A DNA stretch of 64,000 nt, taken from Pagrus major. Taxonomy: Eukaryota; Chordata; Actinopteri; Spariformes; Sparidae. Below are positions 10,952 to 22,052 of the stretch, piece by piece. The stretch covers positions 28,826,551-28,890,550 of the forward strand of contig NC_133230.1 of assembly GCF_040436345.1 (NCBI RefSeq). The letters are read 5' to 3'. The notes beneath the pieces are model-generated. The model ran no database searches. It saw only the letters and a list, made by a program, of their open reading frames with translations, and was not told the DNA's origin. The first letter of the stretch is position 1. Every line of letters starts with the position of its first letter. The position numbers and the translations under genes were made by a program.

Positions 10952-12642
10952 CATTTCCAACAGAAATTAACTATGACCCAAGGTGCAGTACATTAGGAAA
11001 CATCCAGTCACCAAGCTTAAAATCATGTACATCACCAATGGCTTCAAACGTTACAGTAAGGAGAGCCTGCTTTTATTAACTGCAGCTTAGATCAGATTTT
11101 TAATTTGATATGGGAATACAGAATGAGGAAGAACTATTTTGGAACCAGTGGTTCCTCCCATTTTGCAACTCTATAAGAACATGATTCAAAAATATGTACT
11201 TTCTGAAAGACATCACACAATCCTCTGTGACTGTATGGCGAACAGAAATATGTAATAAAGAGTACCTGAGAAGTTATCACCTCGCAAAAAATTTTAAAAT
11301 AGAAGAAAAAAAAAGATTTACCTTTTGTTTATTGGCTAGAGAACAAAGCTTTTAAGCTTGTTGGAGTGAAATGTGTTTGTGTTGTGCCGAGCCTTGGTGG
11401 GATTAACTAGGGCCTGGGGCAAAAATGTTTTGTCGGCCTGCTTTTAATCTCTCCATCACCTGTCACCTCCGAGTTCCCATCAAGTACAGTCCAAAAAATA
11501 AGAAATACTCATATGATGAAGCACTTAATGGCCTTATCTTGTCATCACTTATCGTGTCACTTGGTTTGAGGCGCTGTGATTTCACACAACTTTATTTAGA
11601 AATAAGCACCACGCTGAAACCAAATAAACTAAAGATTTTGACACAGGGTAAAATAATGAGGTAATAATGCAGGACCAACTTATGTCGATATTGTATTTAA
11701 GTAGTACAAATTTCGAGGTTGTTTTGGAATTACTCAAATTATGTACAACCAATTGAAACAAGTTGAAGCAGGGGTTGTTTGGGTCCCAGAGGCTCTTGGA
11801 CCCTGAGGCGGTTGTCTGTTTTGCCCAGCTGGTAGAGCTTCTAAAAATACAGGAGAGTAGTTTAGTGGGGGTTAGAGAATGATGAAACACCACTGAGGAG
11901 GGAGCATTTGTGCTAGAATTGATTGCTTCAGGAAGTGAATGTGAGAAGTAATCAGTGAGTTACAACAACCCTCACAGAAACAGATACAGGATTTTTATTG
12001 AATGTGAACTTGTGCAGCTGACAAAAGTAACTCTTAATTCGCTCATTCAACAACATGTAAACCCAACTGGCTGCTGACGAATAACTCCCACTAAATGTCA
12101 TGTCATGCCAACATAGTCCATGCTGAGCATGAGGTACCAGACTCTCTGTCACAAAGGCTTGATGAAAATGACTCTTTCTTTCCCTTCCACTCCAATGTCA
12201 CCTTGGCTGTCACGCCAACTTGAATTAGTTTTTGAGCTGGAGTGAATTTTCGGGAGTGACAGTGGAGATTGCTAATCCGTGAGAATGATTTCGTGACAGG
12301 CGAAAGTGCTAATCCTCCCATGTCATTCAGTGCCAGTGAGGACTGCCTAATCCCTCGCTGAGGGTCTGATGTAAAAAGAGATGACGAAACGACTCTCTAG
12401 GAAGATGACAAGAGGAACTGGGAGAAAAGCCCACGTTTCCACTACACTCATATTAGCACAGCCAATATTTACTGCTGCTCTATGTGCTTTGTTGTAAATA
12501 TCTTTTGATGCAAAGCCAAAAACTTATTTGTGTGATGACTGACAGCAGAGAGAAAAGAATTTGTTCCTCAGGTAAATAGGAATCATGACTGTGGAGAAAA
12601 CATTGGCTTATGTGGGATTTAAAAACCTTTCGGATAAGTGTC

Positions 12643-12930
12643 TTAAAGGAGACATATTATGCTAATTTTCAGGTTAAAAATTTTATTTTGGTTTATTTTT
12701 TGCGTTAAAGGTGCAATAGGTAAAAAATTGGTCACCTTGAATTCATACTCCCAACAAATAGGGGCATCATATCCCCAACTGCTAATTGCAGCTAACCCAC
12801 GTTGTGTTTTGGAGTAGTGCAGAAAGGAGTTTCTGTTGGTGCAGACTTTGACCTTTTTAACTTTCAAGACCGTTTAAATGCACAGGAACCTGAAAGGAAT
12901 AAAACACCATAGCATAAAAGGCCTCCTTAA
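12643..12930 (+). mobile_element. TTAA-flanked MITE with a second MITE nested in it
   Basis: The outer element opens TTAAAGGAGACATATTATGC at 12643 and closes with AGCATAAAAGGCCTCCTTAA at 12911-12930, an imperfect inverted repeat with TTAA at both ends. Inside it, 12705-12860 opens TTAAAGGTGCAATAGG and closes GACCTTTTTAA, the ends of a different MITE family also seen at 44272. No coding. Confidence 0.7.
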
Positions 12931-13864
12931 ATTTTTTTTTAGGGTTAAATTAAATTTCAGTGGAGAAACTGATTCAATTTTCAAATATGATTTCAACCCT
13001 GAATAAACATAACTTGAAAATGTCACTCATATGTGATTAGCTCAATTTTGATTAAAAGCTAAACTCAACTGGATTTGTCTAAATAGATTTTCTCTCACAA
13101 CATGTTTACTTGGTTTACATTTCAAAATAAACTTACTAAAATGGCAGTGAAGCTGCTGCAGCTTGTTTCTCTCACTCCCCGTCTAAATACAATCTGATCT
13201 GAAGCAGGTGTGAGCATGTGGCTGCTTTGGCATAGGAGTTAAAACATCTGTCTTGGAAGCTAGCTGCTCCACTGATCCACCTAGCATTCGAGCTCTCATC
13301 AGATTCTTGTTATTAATAATTGCTAACAGGCAAAATTACTTCTAGAAATGTGGAGCCGAACACAGTGAAAATATCAGGTCCCATGCTGACATAGTCCATA
13401 AGTGGAGGAGACTTTCCAGGGATTGAGAGGCAATTAGGTTCTCAGAGAGAGAAATTGGGTATGAGAGCATATTATAATTACGAAAGCTTTGACAGTTAAT
13501 AGAAAATGACTCACCTAATGTAGCTAGATCTAATGTTTACAATCAGGTGAAAATCCACTAGAATCCACCTACCTTCACCTTCAAAGCTCAATAATTAACA
13601 CATTATATCTTGTTGGTTTGATTCATACAAAGCTGAAGTGTAAAAATAACTATTGATTCTGTACGGGACCATTTTTTGGCTGAAAGCAGTGACTTACATG
13701 TGTCACTCAAGTATGACTGCCACAGGAACCTCTTGCTGACACCAAGACTTCAGGAATCACCAACAGAAATAGTTTGGCACATAACCTCCCATGATTAATG
13801 TAAACGAACAAGATAAATGGTTATAATTAGTGAACTTTAGAGGAGCTGTTACGCTATTTAGTTT

Positions 13865-14046
13865 TTAAACTATGGACAGATCAAAGCTAGCTGTTTCCTC
13901 CTGCTCTCATTCCTCATGCTAAGCTAAGTAGCTATTTTAACATCTCCTGGCTCCTGGATATATAAGTGGCATCACTCATCTCATCTAACTCTTGGTAACA
14001 AAGTGATATAGTGTTTCTAGCCAAAAGTTCTACCATTCCTTTAATT
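13865..14046. repeat. Dispersed teleost repeat, decayed copy
   Basis: Blocks ATGGACAGATCAAAGCTAGC, ATGCTAAGCTAAG, CATCTAACTCTTGG and ACCATTCCTTTAA occur in the order I remember for a very common fish interspersed repeat. The class (SINE-like or MITE-like) is not assigned, and no ends were resolved. Confidence 0.55.
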
Positions 14047-16404
14047 AATGTGAAAATTAATGACTGTTTGGGACACCGGAAACTGACATTGTAGGCTACC
14101 AATACCCGAATCAGTCCAGTCGCTAGGATAACACGCTGGCAGTTAACATTTCTGAAAACCACTTATACGTTCACATTTGTACATGACGTAGGCCTACGTA
14201 CCTAATACGTACATGATGACATTTCTACAATACGTGTCACATGTGTCACATGGAGGTGGAGGGGATGGTGGTGGAGTTTAAGGCGAGAAGGTTGCCAAGC
14301 CAGTGACTGCACAGGAGACCTCGGGACATTTTTTGTGGCGACAAAAACTGGATATTTTTGAAGGGAAGTTGGGACATCTCTAGCCATGTTTGAGGCGACC
14401 AAAACCAGGAAGCCAGAACATGATCTTTTCTTAACTGTTTTTTGCACCAAAGAACAGAGTTTGTCACATGATAAAACTGAAATGTTAACCGAAAGAAATG
14501 TAAAGTTGCAACAGAAAAAAGTTTCAACATATCTGTGGTTTGCAGAAACAAACATTACTTCTGGCAATTGGGTTGTGGCAGTACATATTGGCTTGAATCA
14601 AGTTTTAGTGCTATGATGGATTACAATTTGATTCCTTTCAATATACTATGTGGATGATAAATGTGAATTTAAAAAACGCTATAATATTATACTCGTCCGT
14701 CATTTTTCTCAATAATTGAATCCAGTCGCACTGACTCTTATGAAAGCTTCCATTCTTACGAACACAACACAGACACAAGATTTGGTGAGTCATTTACCTT
14801 CCACTTCCTAAAGTAAGTAAAATTGCCTTATTTATGAGGTTACTTGCTGTTTTCAAATGAAAGTACTTTCCATTGTTCTCATTTCCTCTTAAATCCAGAG
14901 AAGCATCTGTTGAATCTTAAAATCAAGGACAGACTTTAATCAATACATGGGATCGATGCAGGCACCATATAATTGCAACAGGCCCCTACTAGGACAGTAC
15001 AAATGCCTCCCCTGAGTTCTGTGGCATACATAAAATTGTTGACAACAAGAGACTGTCTTACACCAGGGCTCCTTTTCCCTCTTTATTTGTAGAGCTAAGG
15101 AATATATGTAAGTTACACGTGACCTTTCAAAGTGGCGATGCCACTCTTTAACATTGTGGTTTGGTTTAAATTAAAAGAGAAAGTTTTGAAGGCAGCCACT
15201 GGAGTTCTCTCACCTATTCAAAGAGAAAATTGTGTGTTACAATGTGTGCAGTTTTCTTCCAGTTAAGCAACACCTTGTATGTGGGCTAACCCCTATCCCA
15301 GCTGCAGTAAGCCTCGGATGGCACTCCTAAAAACTGCTGCAACTTGGAACTGAACAATAATGCAGTTTGAAAAACCCATTATATCGAACTTGTTTGCAAG
15401 AGATAACATTATTAGAATGGGTGCAGGAAAAACTGGTGTAATATGCTAAGACAAATCTCATTTTGGTGAATGGGGAAAGGGCCTGGGAGTCGGTGGTATG
15501 CATATACCATGAAAAATGGATGAGTTCTACCTCCGGAGACTAAAATTAGACAGGAACCTAATATGGAGAGTGTCCTTCAAGTAACACTCTGATTTATAAG
15601 GAACAACAAGAGACAGACGCTGAGAAAAATCTGCTATTCTATGAAACACTTGCCAAGATAGGTAGGGAAACATAATGCCAGTCGACACACCGTGGAGAAT
15701 CTGATTATTCCTTTTGCGGGAAACCTAAGCAGCCATTGAAATGAAGCAATGGTGTCTTTTCAGGCAATCATTTCACACAATATGATTACTATGATTACAA
15801 TGAATATTGATACACAATTTTCAGAGCCATGAGCTACAGATTTGAGTAACTGCATGGTAGTGTTTATGGGGAGCTTTAATTTACTTTTTTGGTCCTTCAG
15901 CTGCAGGAGGAATGCTGCAGAGCATCTGTAGCAAAAAAACAGTTATTTAAAAGTGCAGGTTCAATGGCTTATCAATTAGTGAGAATGCTCATTCACCATT
16001 CTCATAATTGTTTTTATGGGTTTTATTGGAAGTTATTTTATTCATACTGTAAATGTGTAACTCAAAAACTAGCCTTAACCTTTCTGTGAAGTTTTTGCTG
16101 TTGTCAAAAGCAGGAACAAATGGCTTTTTGTCATCCAGAAATAGGTGTCACTTCCAGAAATGTTTGATCGTTAAAGAAAAAGCCACAGTGCTTGTGCGAT
16201 ATTTGGTGTTTGATGCATGTTTTCTGTTCTCTCAAAGGCTGCATTGCAGTTGGATTTCAACACATTCCGCTGTTTAAATGATAATATCTTAAACCTGCTT
16301 TTTCTTTTCCTTTGGCCACCTGTGTCCTGATCAACAAGCTCTAAACCCAACATCAGCACATTATCACCTCATTGTAGGGTCATTTACACATATAGCAGAG
16401 CAAC

Positions 16405-16610
16405 ATTGGCATTCATTTGGAGTTGTGATTGAATCTACCTGATGTTGACTCTCATTTTAGCTCTGTTTCTGTCTTCTTACTCTTAAGGGAGATAGATTTA
16501 GCTGTAAAATATTACACTTTGTTCAGATTTTGTTCTCGGCAGGTAGTGCACTGTGGGTTTTTAGAGTTGTTTCGATGAAAACTGCTGCCTACTGCACAAT
16601 CGACAAACTT
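16405..16610. repeat. Dispersed repeat, one of a diverged pair
   Basis: Shares with 20965-21190, in the same order and orientation, the blocks CATTTATTTGGAGTTGTG-like, a GGCAGGTAGT block followed by GTGGGTT, and an ACTGCTGCCTACTGC / ACAGCTGCCTGCTG block. Probably two old copies of one interspersed repeat. Confidence 0.5.
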
Positions 16611-16952
16611 AAACTAACGTGCTCATTCTTTTTTGCCATTTTTACACTTTAAAATATTGAGTACATTTCAAAGCTGTGAAATCTTTCAAATATGCTTGAA
16701 TGGATTAAATCAACATCAGTAAAAAATAAATAAAAGATAGTACCATGGCATATAAAAATTGAGTAGATATAATTAAAATCCTAAGTCAATTCAATAGTAA
16801 CCTTGAGCCAAAACCACCAAAAAATTAAGTAGATTTTGTTGTTACAATTACTTAAGTAAGATACTTAAGGTGTCCCCCTGCCCCCAGTCAAATGTGCAGA
16901 CCGAAGCTAGTGCAACAATAATTGGCAAGAAAACATAGTAGTGAACTTTTGT

Positions 16953-16955
16953 CCT

Positions 16956-17019
<64 letters not shown>

Positions 17020-17021
17020 TC
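16953..17021. repeat. (CTTT)n tetranucleotide microsatellite
   Basis: About 17 tandem CTTT units. Read on the minus strand it gives a KKERKKE run, which accounts for the spurious open frames in both directions. Confidence 0.97.
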
Positions 17022-17116
17022 ATTTGGTTAGGGTGCTGTGAAAAACTGGGTTCAAGTGCAAGTTTCTCTGGTCGCAGTAGCTTGTCTGTCAACTACAGTG
17101 GCCGACATGTGCAAAT

Positions 17117-17196
17117 CACAACAGCGAGTCAGAAAACACAACGGCAAGTCGAAAAACACAACAGCAAGTCAGAAAACACAACAGCAAGTACTGAAT
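17117..17196. repeat. Short tandem array, 20-bp unit, about 4 copies
   Basis: Units at 17117, 17137, 17157 and 17177 follow the pattern CACAACAGCAAGTCAGAAAA with one to three changes each; the last unit is partial. It lies about 100 bp after the CTTT microsatellite. Confidence 0.9.
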
Positions 17197-18959
17197 CAAA
17201 CTATTAAAGCTGTGGGCCATAAAACCAAAGCAATTAGCTGAAAGATGCTAAATCCATTGTTAATATAAAATAAAAAAATTCTAGAGCATCTTTTAAGCTG
17301 CTGTAAGTCGTCATTTTAGCTAACTTCCTGTCCGTTTTGCATTGTGCAATCCCTTCCCTCCTCGCTATGTCACCACATTAACGGAGAGCCATAATCGCCA
17401 GACATAGCAGCATGGGATCCTGCACTATGTGCCTTGCTTAAGCATTCAGGATCGCCTTTTATTGAGTTCTCTGTCCTGATTTGATGAAATGGGCAGGGAT
17501 ACCAAAAAATGTCTTTTCTCTTGTACTGCATAAACAGGGGAAGGAGAGACATGGGTTACTGAACAAACATTCTATAACAGTGATTACTGTTGGACTACAG
17601 AGCTATTTAAAACTAATTTAATGAGAAAATATCACTTACAAGTAGTTTAATAACAAAAAACGCATTTGCTAATGCTCTTTTTAATGTATTGTGTGTGCAT
17701 GTGGTTGGAAAGGGTATGGAAATCTGATTATTGTTGTTATTTTACATTTCTTTGTTTGTTTTACAGTGATCCTAATAAGGCAAACACGAAATGAATTAAT
17801 TTCTCTCTGTCCACTTTCAACCTTAACTGTAATGCTGCATGGTTAATCTGACAGCATTTACCCCAGACTTGTGCTGTGTTAAAAGTGATGCAGAAATGTT
17901 AGCAGGTCTGATCTATAGAGATTGATTATCTTTAAGTCGAAGCGACCAGAGTGCTTATTCAGACATTAGACCAATATGTTAAATTGCCATCATATCTAGG
18001 TAACAAGGAGCAAATCTGAAAGGAGTGTAACATCCACATTATATATATCCACAGCATGGACCCTTCTGTTACACAGTGTTTATGCGCTTTGTTTCAGCTC
18101 AGGGGGCTGTAGTTTAGAGGCACTAGGCCATCCCTCCCTCTGTTTTTTTTTATTTTTTATTCATTTTTGTTTATTTTATTTAAAGAAGGGACAATGCACA
18201 TTAATTAACATGAACACCAAAGTCTATCATGTAAATGTGCCAGATTTAGCAATACAGGCTAATTTTCAACTGCAGTTGTCTATCAGTATGAGCAAACAGT
18301 GACTAAGTATTAACTGGACTTTACTAAATCCAGAGACTGAAGGGTAAAGCAACATTCTTCGTGAGCCCACAGCACAGCAGACGTACAACAAACCACATGG
18401 TGGATGGTAGGATACGCTGTTGATGGCTCAACAAGGCACCGCTTCAGAGGAAACATGGCCAGTGGTGCAGAAAGGAGCTGTTTAATTAGTAGAGTTTGAA
18501 TGCACAAGCACTAATTAGCCAAGAAGAACATGGTTCAACTTCCGAATCCCAACTGCATCCTGAAAACTCTTTTGCACTCTGCAGGGTGGTCAGTGGGTGT
18601 GCAGAGTGCCACACTTCCCAGAATAGAAAGTGCATTTGGCTTGTTTGTATTTGTGTTAAATGCACAGTGAATTACTGTATCATCAAGCTGAGCTGGGACT
18701 ACACTGACAGTACAAAGTATTAGGGTGCTATACAGTGCTTTTACACAAGCTACATCTAAATTGTCTCAAAGTCCTGCAGCTCCACTGCTTCTCTTCCTCT
18801 ACATCCTCTGGATTTTTTGTTTGTTTGTTTTATCAGACAGCTTGACAATTACAAGATGCGTCCGACATGTTTTGTTAATTCACCGCATCACAACAAGTTC
18901 CTTCATATAATCAGCATACGACTCCATGTAAAACACTGCCAGCGTGTCGTAAAAAACAT

Positions 18960-19280
18960 AATTTGCACGCACGTTTGTTATTGCATCAACATGATGTCAC
19001 AAAAAGGCCGATGGGTTTAATGGCGTGTCCTTTCAGGTCAATTATCATGCAGGGTGTGTCATGTTATGTGCTCACAGCGCGGCAGTAATCGCCTACATGT
19101 GAACTCTCTCATGTGAAATAATTCCATTATTCATGCGACTATTATATCTGGAAACGAGCACGGAAGGAACAGTAAGGCCAATGTTTAATATTTCATGGGA
19201 AAACAATAGGAAGAGTGATTACCAGAGAAGTTTTATGACTCTGGTAATCCAAAGTGACAGATGAAAAATTTTAAGAAATA
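18960..19280. other. Candidate conserved non-coding segment
   Basis: Compositionally mixed, repeat-free stretch with several homeodomain- and bZIP-like words (TGATGTCA, CAATTATCATGCA, TTCCATTATTCATG). No open frame of interest. It is a guess from sequence texture; nothing in this window can confirm conservation. Confidence 0.25.
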
Positions 19281-19574
19281 CATATTTCTTTAAAATGAGA
19301 AAACAGGGGTAAAATGTCTATTAAAGTTCTTTGCAGAGGTTGTCGAGGGAGTAAACCAAATTAGATTTACGTTGAGGGGAAATAATAATGGCTTCTTTCC
19401 ACATAATTGCAGCTGTGTAAAAGAATTCAAAGCCTCATGTTTGCAAGGCTGTGAGCAAAAGAGAAAGGATTTAAAGACAAGATTATTACATACAGCAACC
19501 GTAAACAACCCATACCTTTAATGTTATACCCCTCTAAACACACATATTGAGATAACTGTGCTAATAACTTTAGC

Positions 19575-19952
19575 TTAAACGGACACTATGTAGTTTTGGA
19601 GAAGAAATTCAAATCCAGAATTTTTATATTTACAATATTAATGATGTAATAATACAAACTTAGAAATATTCATTTTTTTCCATAACTGAATGAACAAGCT
19701 GTTTTCAGAGAAAAATAAGGTCCCCAGTACACTGTTAGCAGCTAGAAAGGTGGCAGGGTCTGTCAAATATAAACAAAGTGAAACAGAATGAAATGTGTTG
19801 TTGTTTAAGGTCAGCTTGATTATTCAGTTTATTCAGTCATGAAAACGAAGAGAGTTTGTTTAATTAGTTTGTTTCAGCATAAAAATTGTTCAATGAAGAT
19901 CTTTCTATTCCAATTAAAATTTCTTCCCCAAAACTACATAGTGCACCTTTAA
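19575..19952 (-). mobile_element. TTAA-flanked MITE, copy 2, uninterrupted
   Basis: TTAA at both ends (19575-19578 and 19949-19952). The terminal inverted repeats of ~35 bp read, at the right end, AACTACATAGTGCACCTTTAA and, at the left, TTAAACGGACACTATGTAGT. At 378 bp it is the only unbroken copy in the window and serves as the model for the two split copies at 3940/10824 and 37106/42412, to which it lies in reverse orientation. No coding. Confidence 0.88.
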
Positions 19953-20964
19953 AGTACTACAGTACAATGGATTGTACCTCTCAAAAAGATGCATCACAAT
20001 GCATTGATTTAATGGACACCTAAAGGCAAAAAGAAAAGTGGCTGGCACACATTCCATCAATAATACACATTGTGAATTCATAAATAATTTTGTGTCAATC
20101 AATACTGTAATTCAGAGTAGTTTAAATATTCATCGGTACAGTCCGATTAAGTCCTTCACAGTCTAAAACACGTTTGCTCTGATCCAAATAACACATATTT
20201 CGAAAGTTGTGTGATAATGAACAGGGATTTAATGGGGCTCGTCTTGACAGATCAGCCCACAGATTAAAATCAACATGTGCGCCGAGCATTGCTTGAGCAT
20301 TACGGAGATCTCCTGGAAGAACTGTAATCAGTTTCTCGAGCTTTACTAGTTTAGAATCACATTAGAAATCACAGTTAATTCAAGCAAACAAGGTTTTTTA
20401 TCTAATCTCATAAGCAAGCCATTCCTCATTTTTTCTTGTTTTTCTGCTTTATCTTATTCTCTGCTCTCTCTATATTTTTCCCTCTTCTCTCTTTTGCTCT
20501 CATTCTCACAGTGACTCATGCATCACCCTACAGCTCCTTTTCAGCTGTCAGATTTTCTACAGTTTCACTGACTCTAATCTAATTCAGAACCAAATCCCAA
20601 AACGCTCAACCCTGTAGGCTGCCCTTCGCAATGACCCCCCTCACCATTAACATTTACCCAGAATTCTTAGGGATCTTGTATGTTTTCAATTCTGCCAGTG
20701 ACACAGTTGAGCCCAAGAGTTTCTATAAATATGACTGGGCTCTAAGGGAGTCAAGTAATGGCCACTAGAGTACTGAATGTTTGCCACCTAGGTCAGCCTG
20801 GGTCAGGCTATCAAGAGATATAGATGTACATAAGGAGGCCACTGGGGGTATTGAGTCATATGCCAGTGATGTGCCATATAAACCTTCAACTCTTTATCTG
20901 AATTTGCATTAATCTTTTTACATAATATATACAGAAATTATATTATAACCTTGTAAAGTCAATA

Positions 20965-21190
20965 TGCGAACATTAGCATTTATTTGGAGTTGTGTTTCCA
21001 TACAACTGGCAGTAAAAAAGTACAATAATTACTCTTCCCCTATCTCTGTTTTGGTCTCCACCACCTCAAGATGGAAATATCTGGCTCTTTAGTTGCTTTA
21101 GTGGCTTGCTTTTTGGTGCCGGGCAGGTAGTTTATAGTGGGTTCATCAGAAATCGTTCTTGAAAACAGCTGCCTGCTGTGAATGGAAACA
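20965..21190. repeat. Dispersed repeat, second of a diverged pair
   Basis: Partner of 16405-16610. Key shared blocks are GCATTTATTTGGAGTTGTG, GGGCAGGTAGTTTATAGTGG and AAACAGCTGCCTGCTG. Confidence 0.5.
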
Positions 21191-21210
21191 ACAACCTGGT
21201 CTCAATAATC

Positions 21211-22052
21211 AGCATACAAATAACATGGCACATAACACTTTCAAATTGGGTGACGTGCATACACCAAAGTCCAATTTTGCTTGCCTGTGATACGCAAAGC
21301 CTTCCTTTTAAACACACAGTATTTCATTTCTGCTCCTAGGGATCTCTCAATCAAAACAAAATGAAAGAAGAATGAAGTGTGGGTTCATGGGAGTTGGTGT
21401 CTTCTTTATCAAACAACCACCAAATCTATCTACGTAACTCAGGCAGAAATATTCATGGGCGAGGAAAGGTTTTTAAGTTTTAAGCCAAGTGCCAAGTGAC
21501 AGGCAACCAAATGAAATGTTACCTCAAGTAAATTTGTGAATTTCTCTGGGTTTCAACAATGTTTGAAACATTAAGGATAACATACATACACAGCTCAACG
21601 AAAATATTTTCGACATTTTAATGCAGAAGCTTTACATACTATATCTTTAACCTCTGTAGAAAGCAGATCCATAATTATTTACATGCTATCAAAAATAAAC
21701 ATGCACAGGTAGGGTTTTGGTTATGTTTAGGAAAAGATTATGTTACATGTATGACATAAGTTAAATGTTACCCGTGTTAACTTAATGATGCAAGTTAAAA
21801 CAAGTCAGCATCTCCTGGGTGAAACTTTTCTGTTTGTTTGACCAATCCATCAACCCTAGCCACCGCTCTGCTTGAACTGTCTTGCTCTTTATCTTCTATG
21901 CCTCCTGACATTTGTTATGCATGGTATTTGGACGAATCCATTTTCCACAGAACTTAATGGGAAGGATGGGCTTATCACCTGCATGCAAAATTGGACTTTG
22001 GCGGATGCACTGCATGCCGTTTGAAAGTCTACAGTCATGTTATTTGTATGCG
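21211..22052. repeat. Inverted repeat, 70-bp arms around a 704-bp loop
   Basis: Arms at 21211-21280 and 21985-22052 are inverted copies. The left arm begins AGCATACAAATAACATG and ends CCAAAGTCCAATTTTGC; the right arm begins GCAAAATTGGACTTTGG and ends CATGTTATTTGTATGCGG. Identity by eye is about 80 percent. The loop has no coding. It may be two inverted insertions of one repeat or the ends of an old element. Confidence 0.75.

Noticed and set aside
14202..14616. Open frames on both strands of 76-121 codons
   Set aside because: Mutually antisense and featureless; probably within a dispersed repeat.
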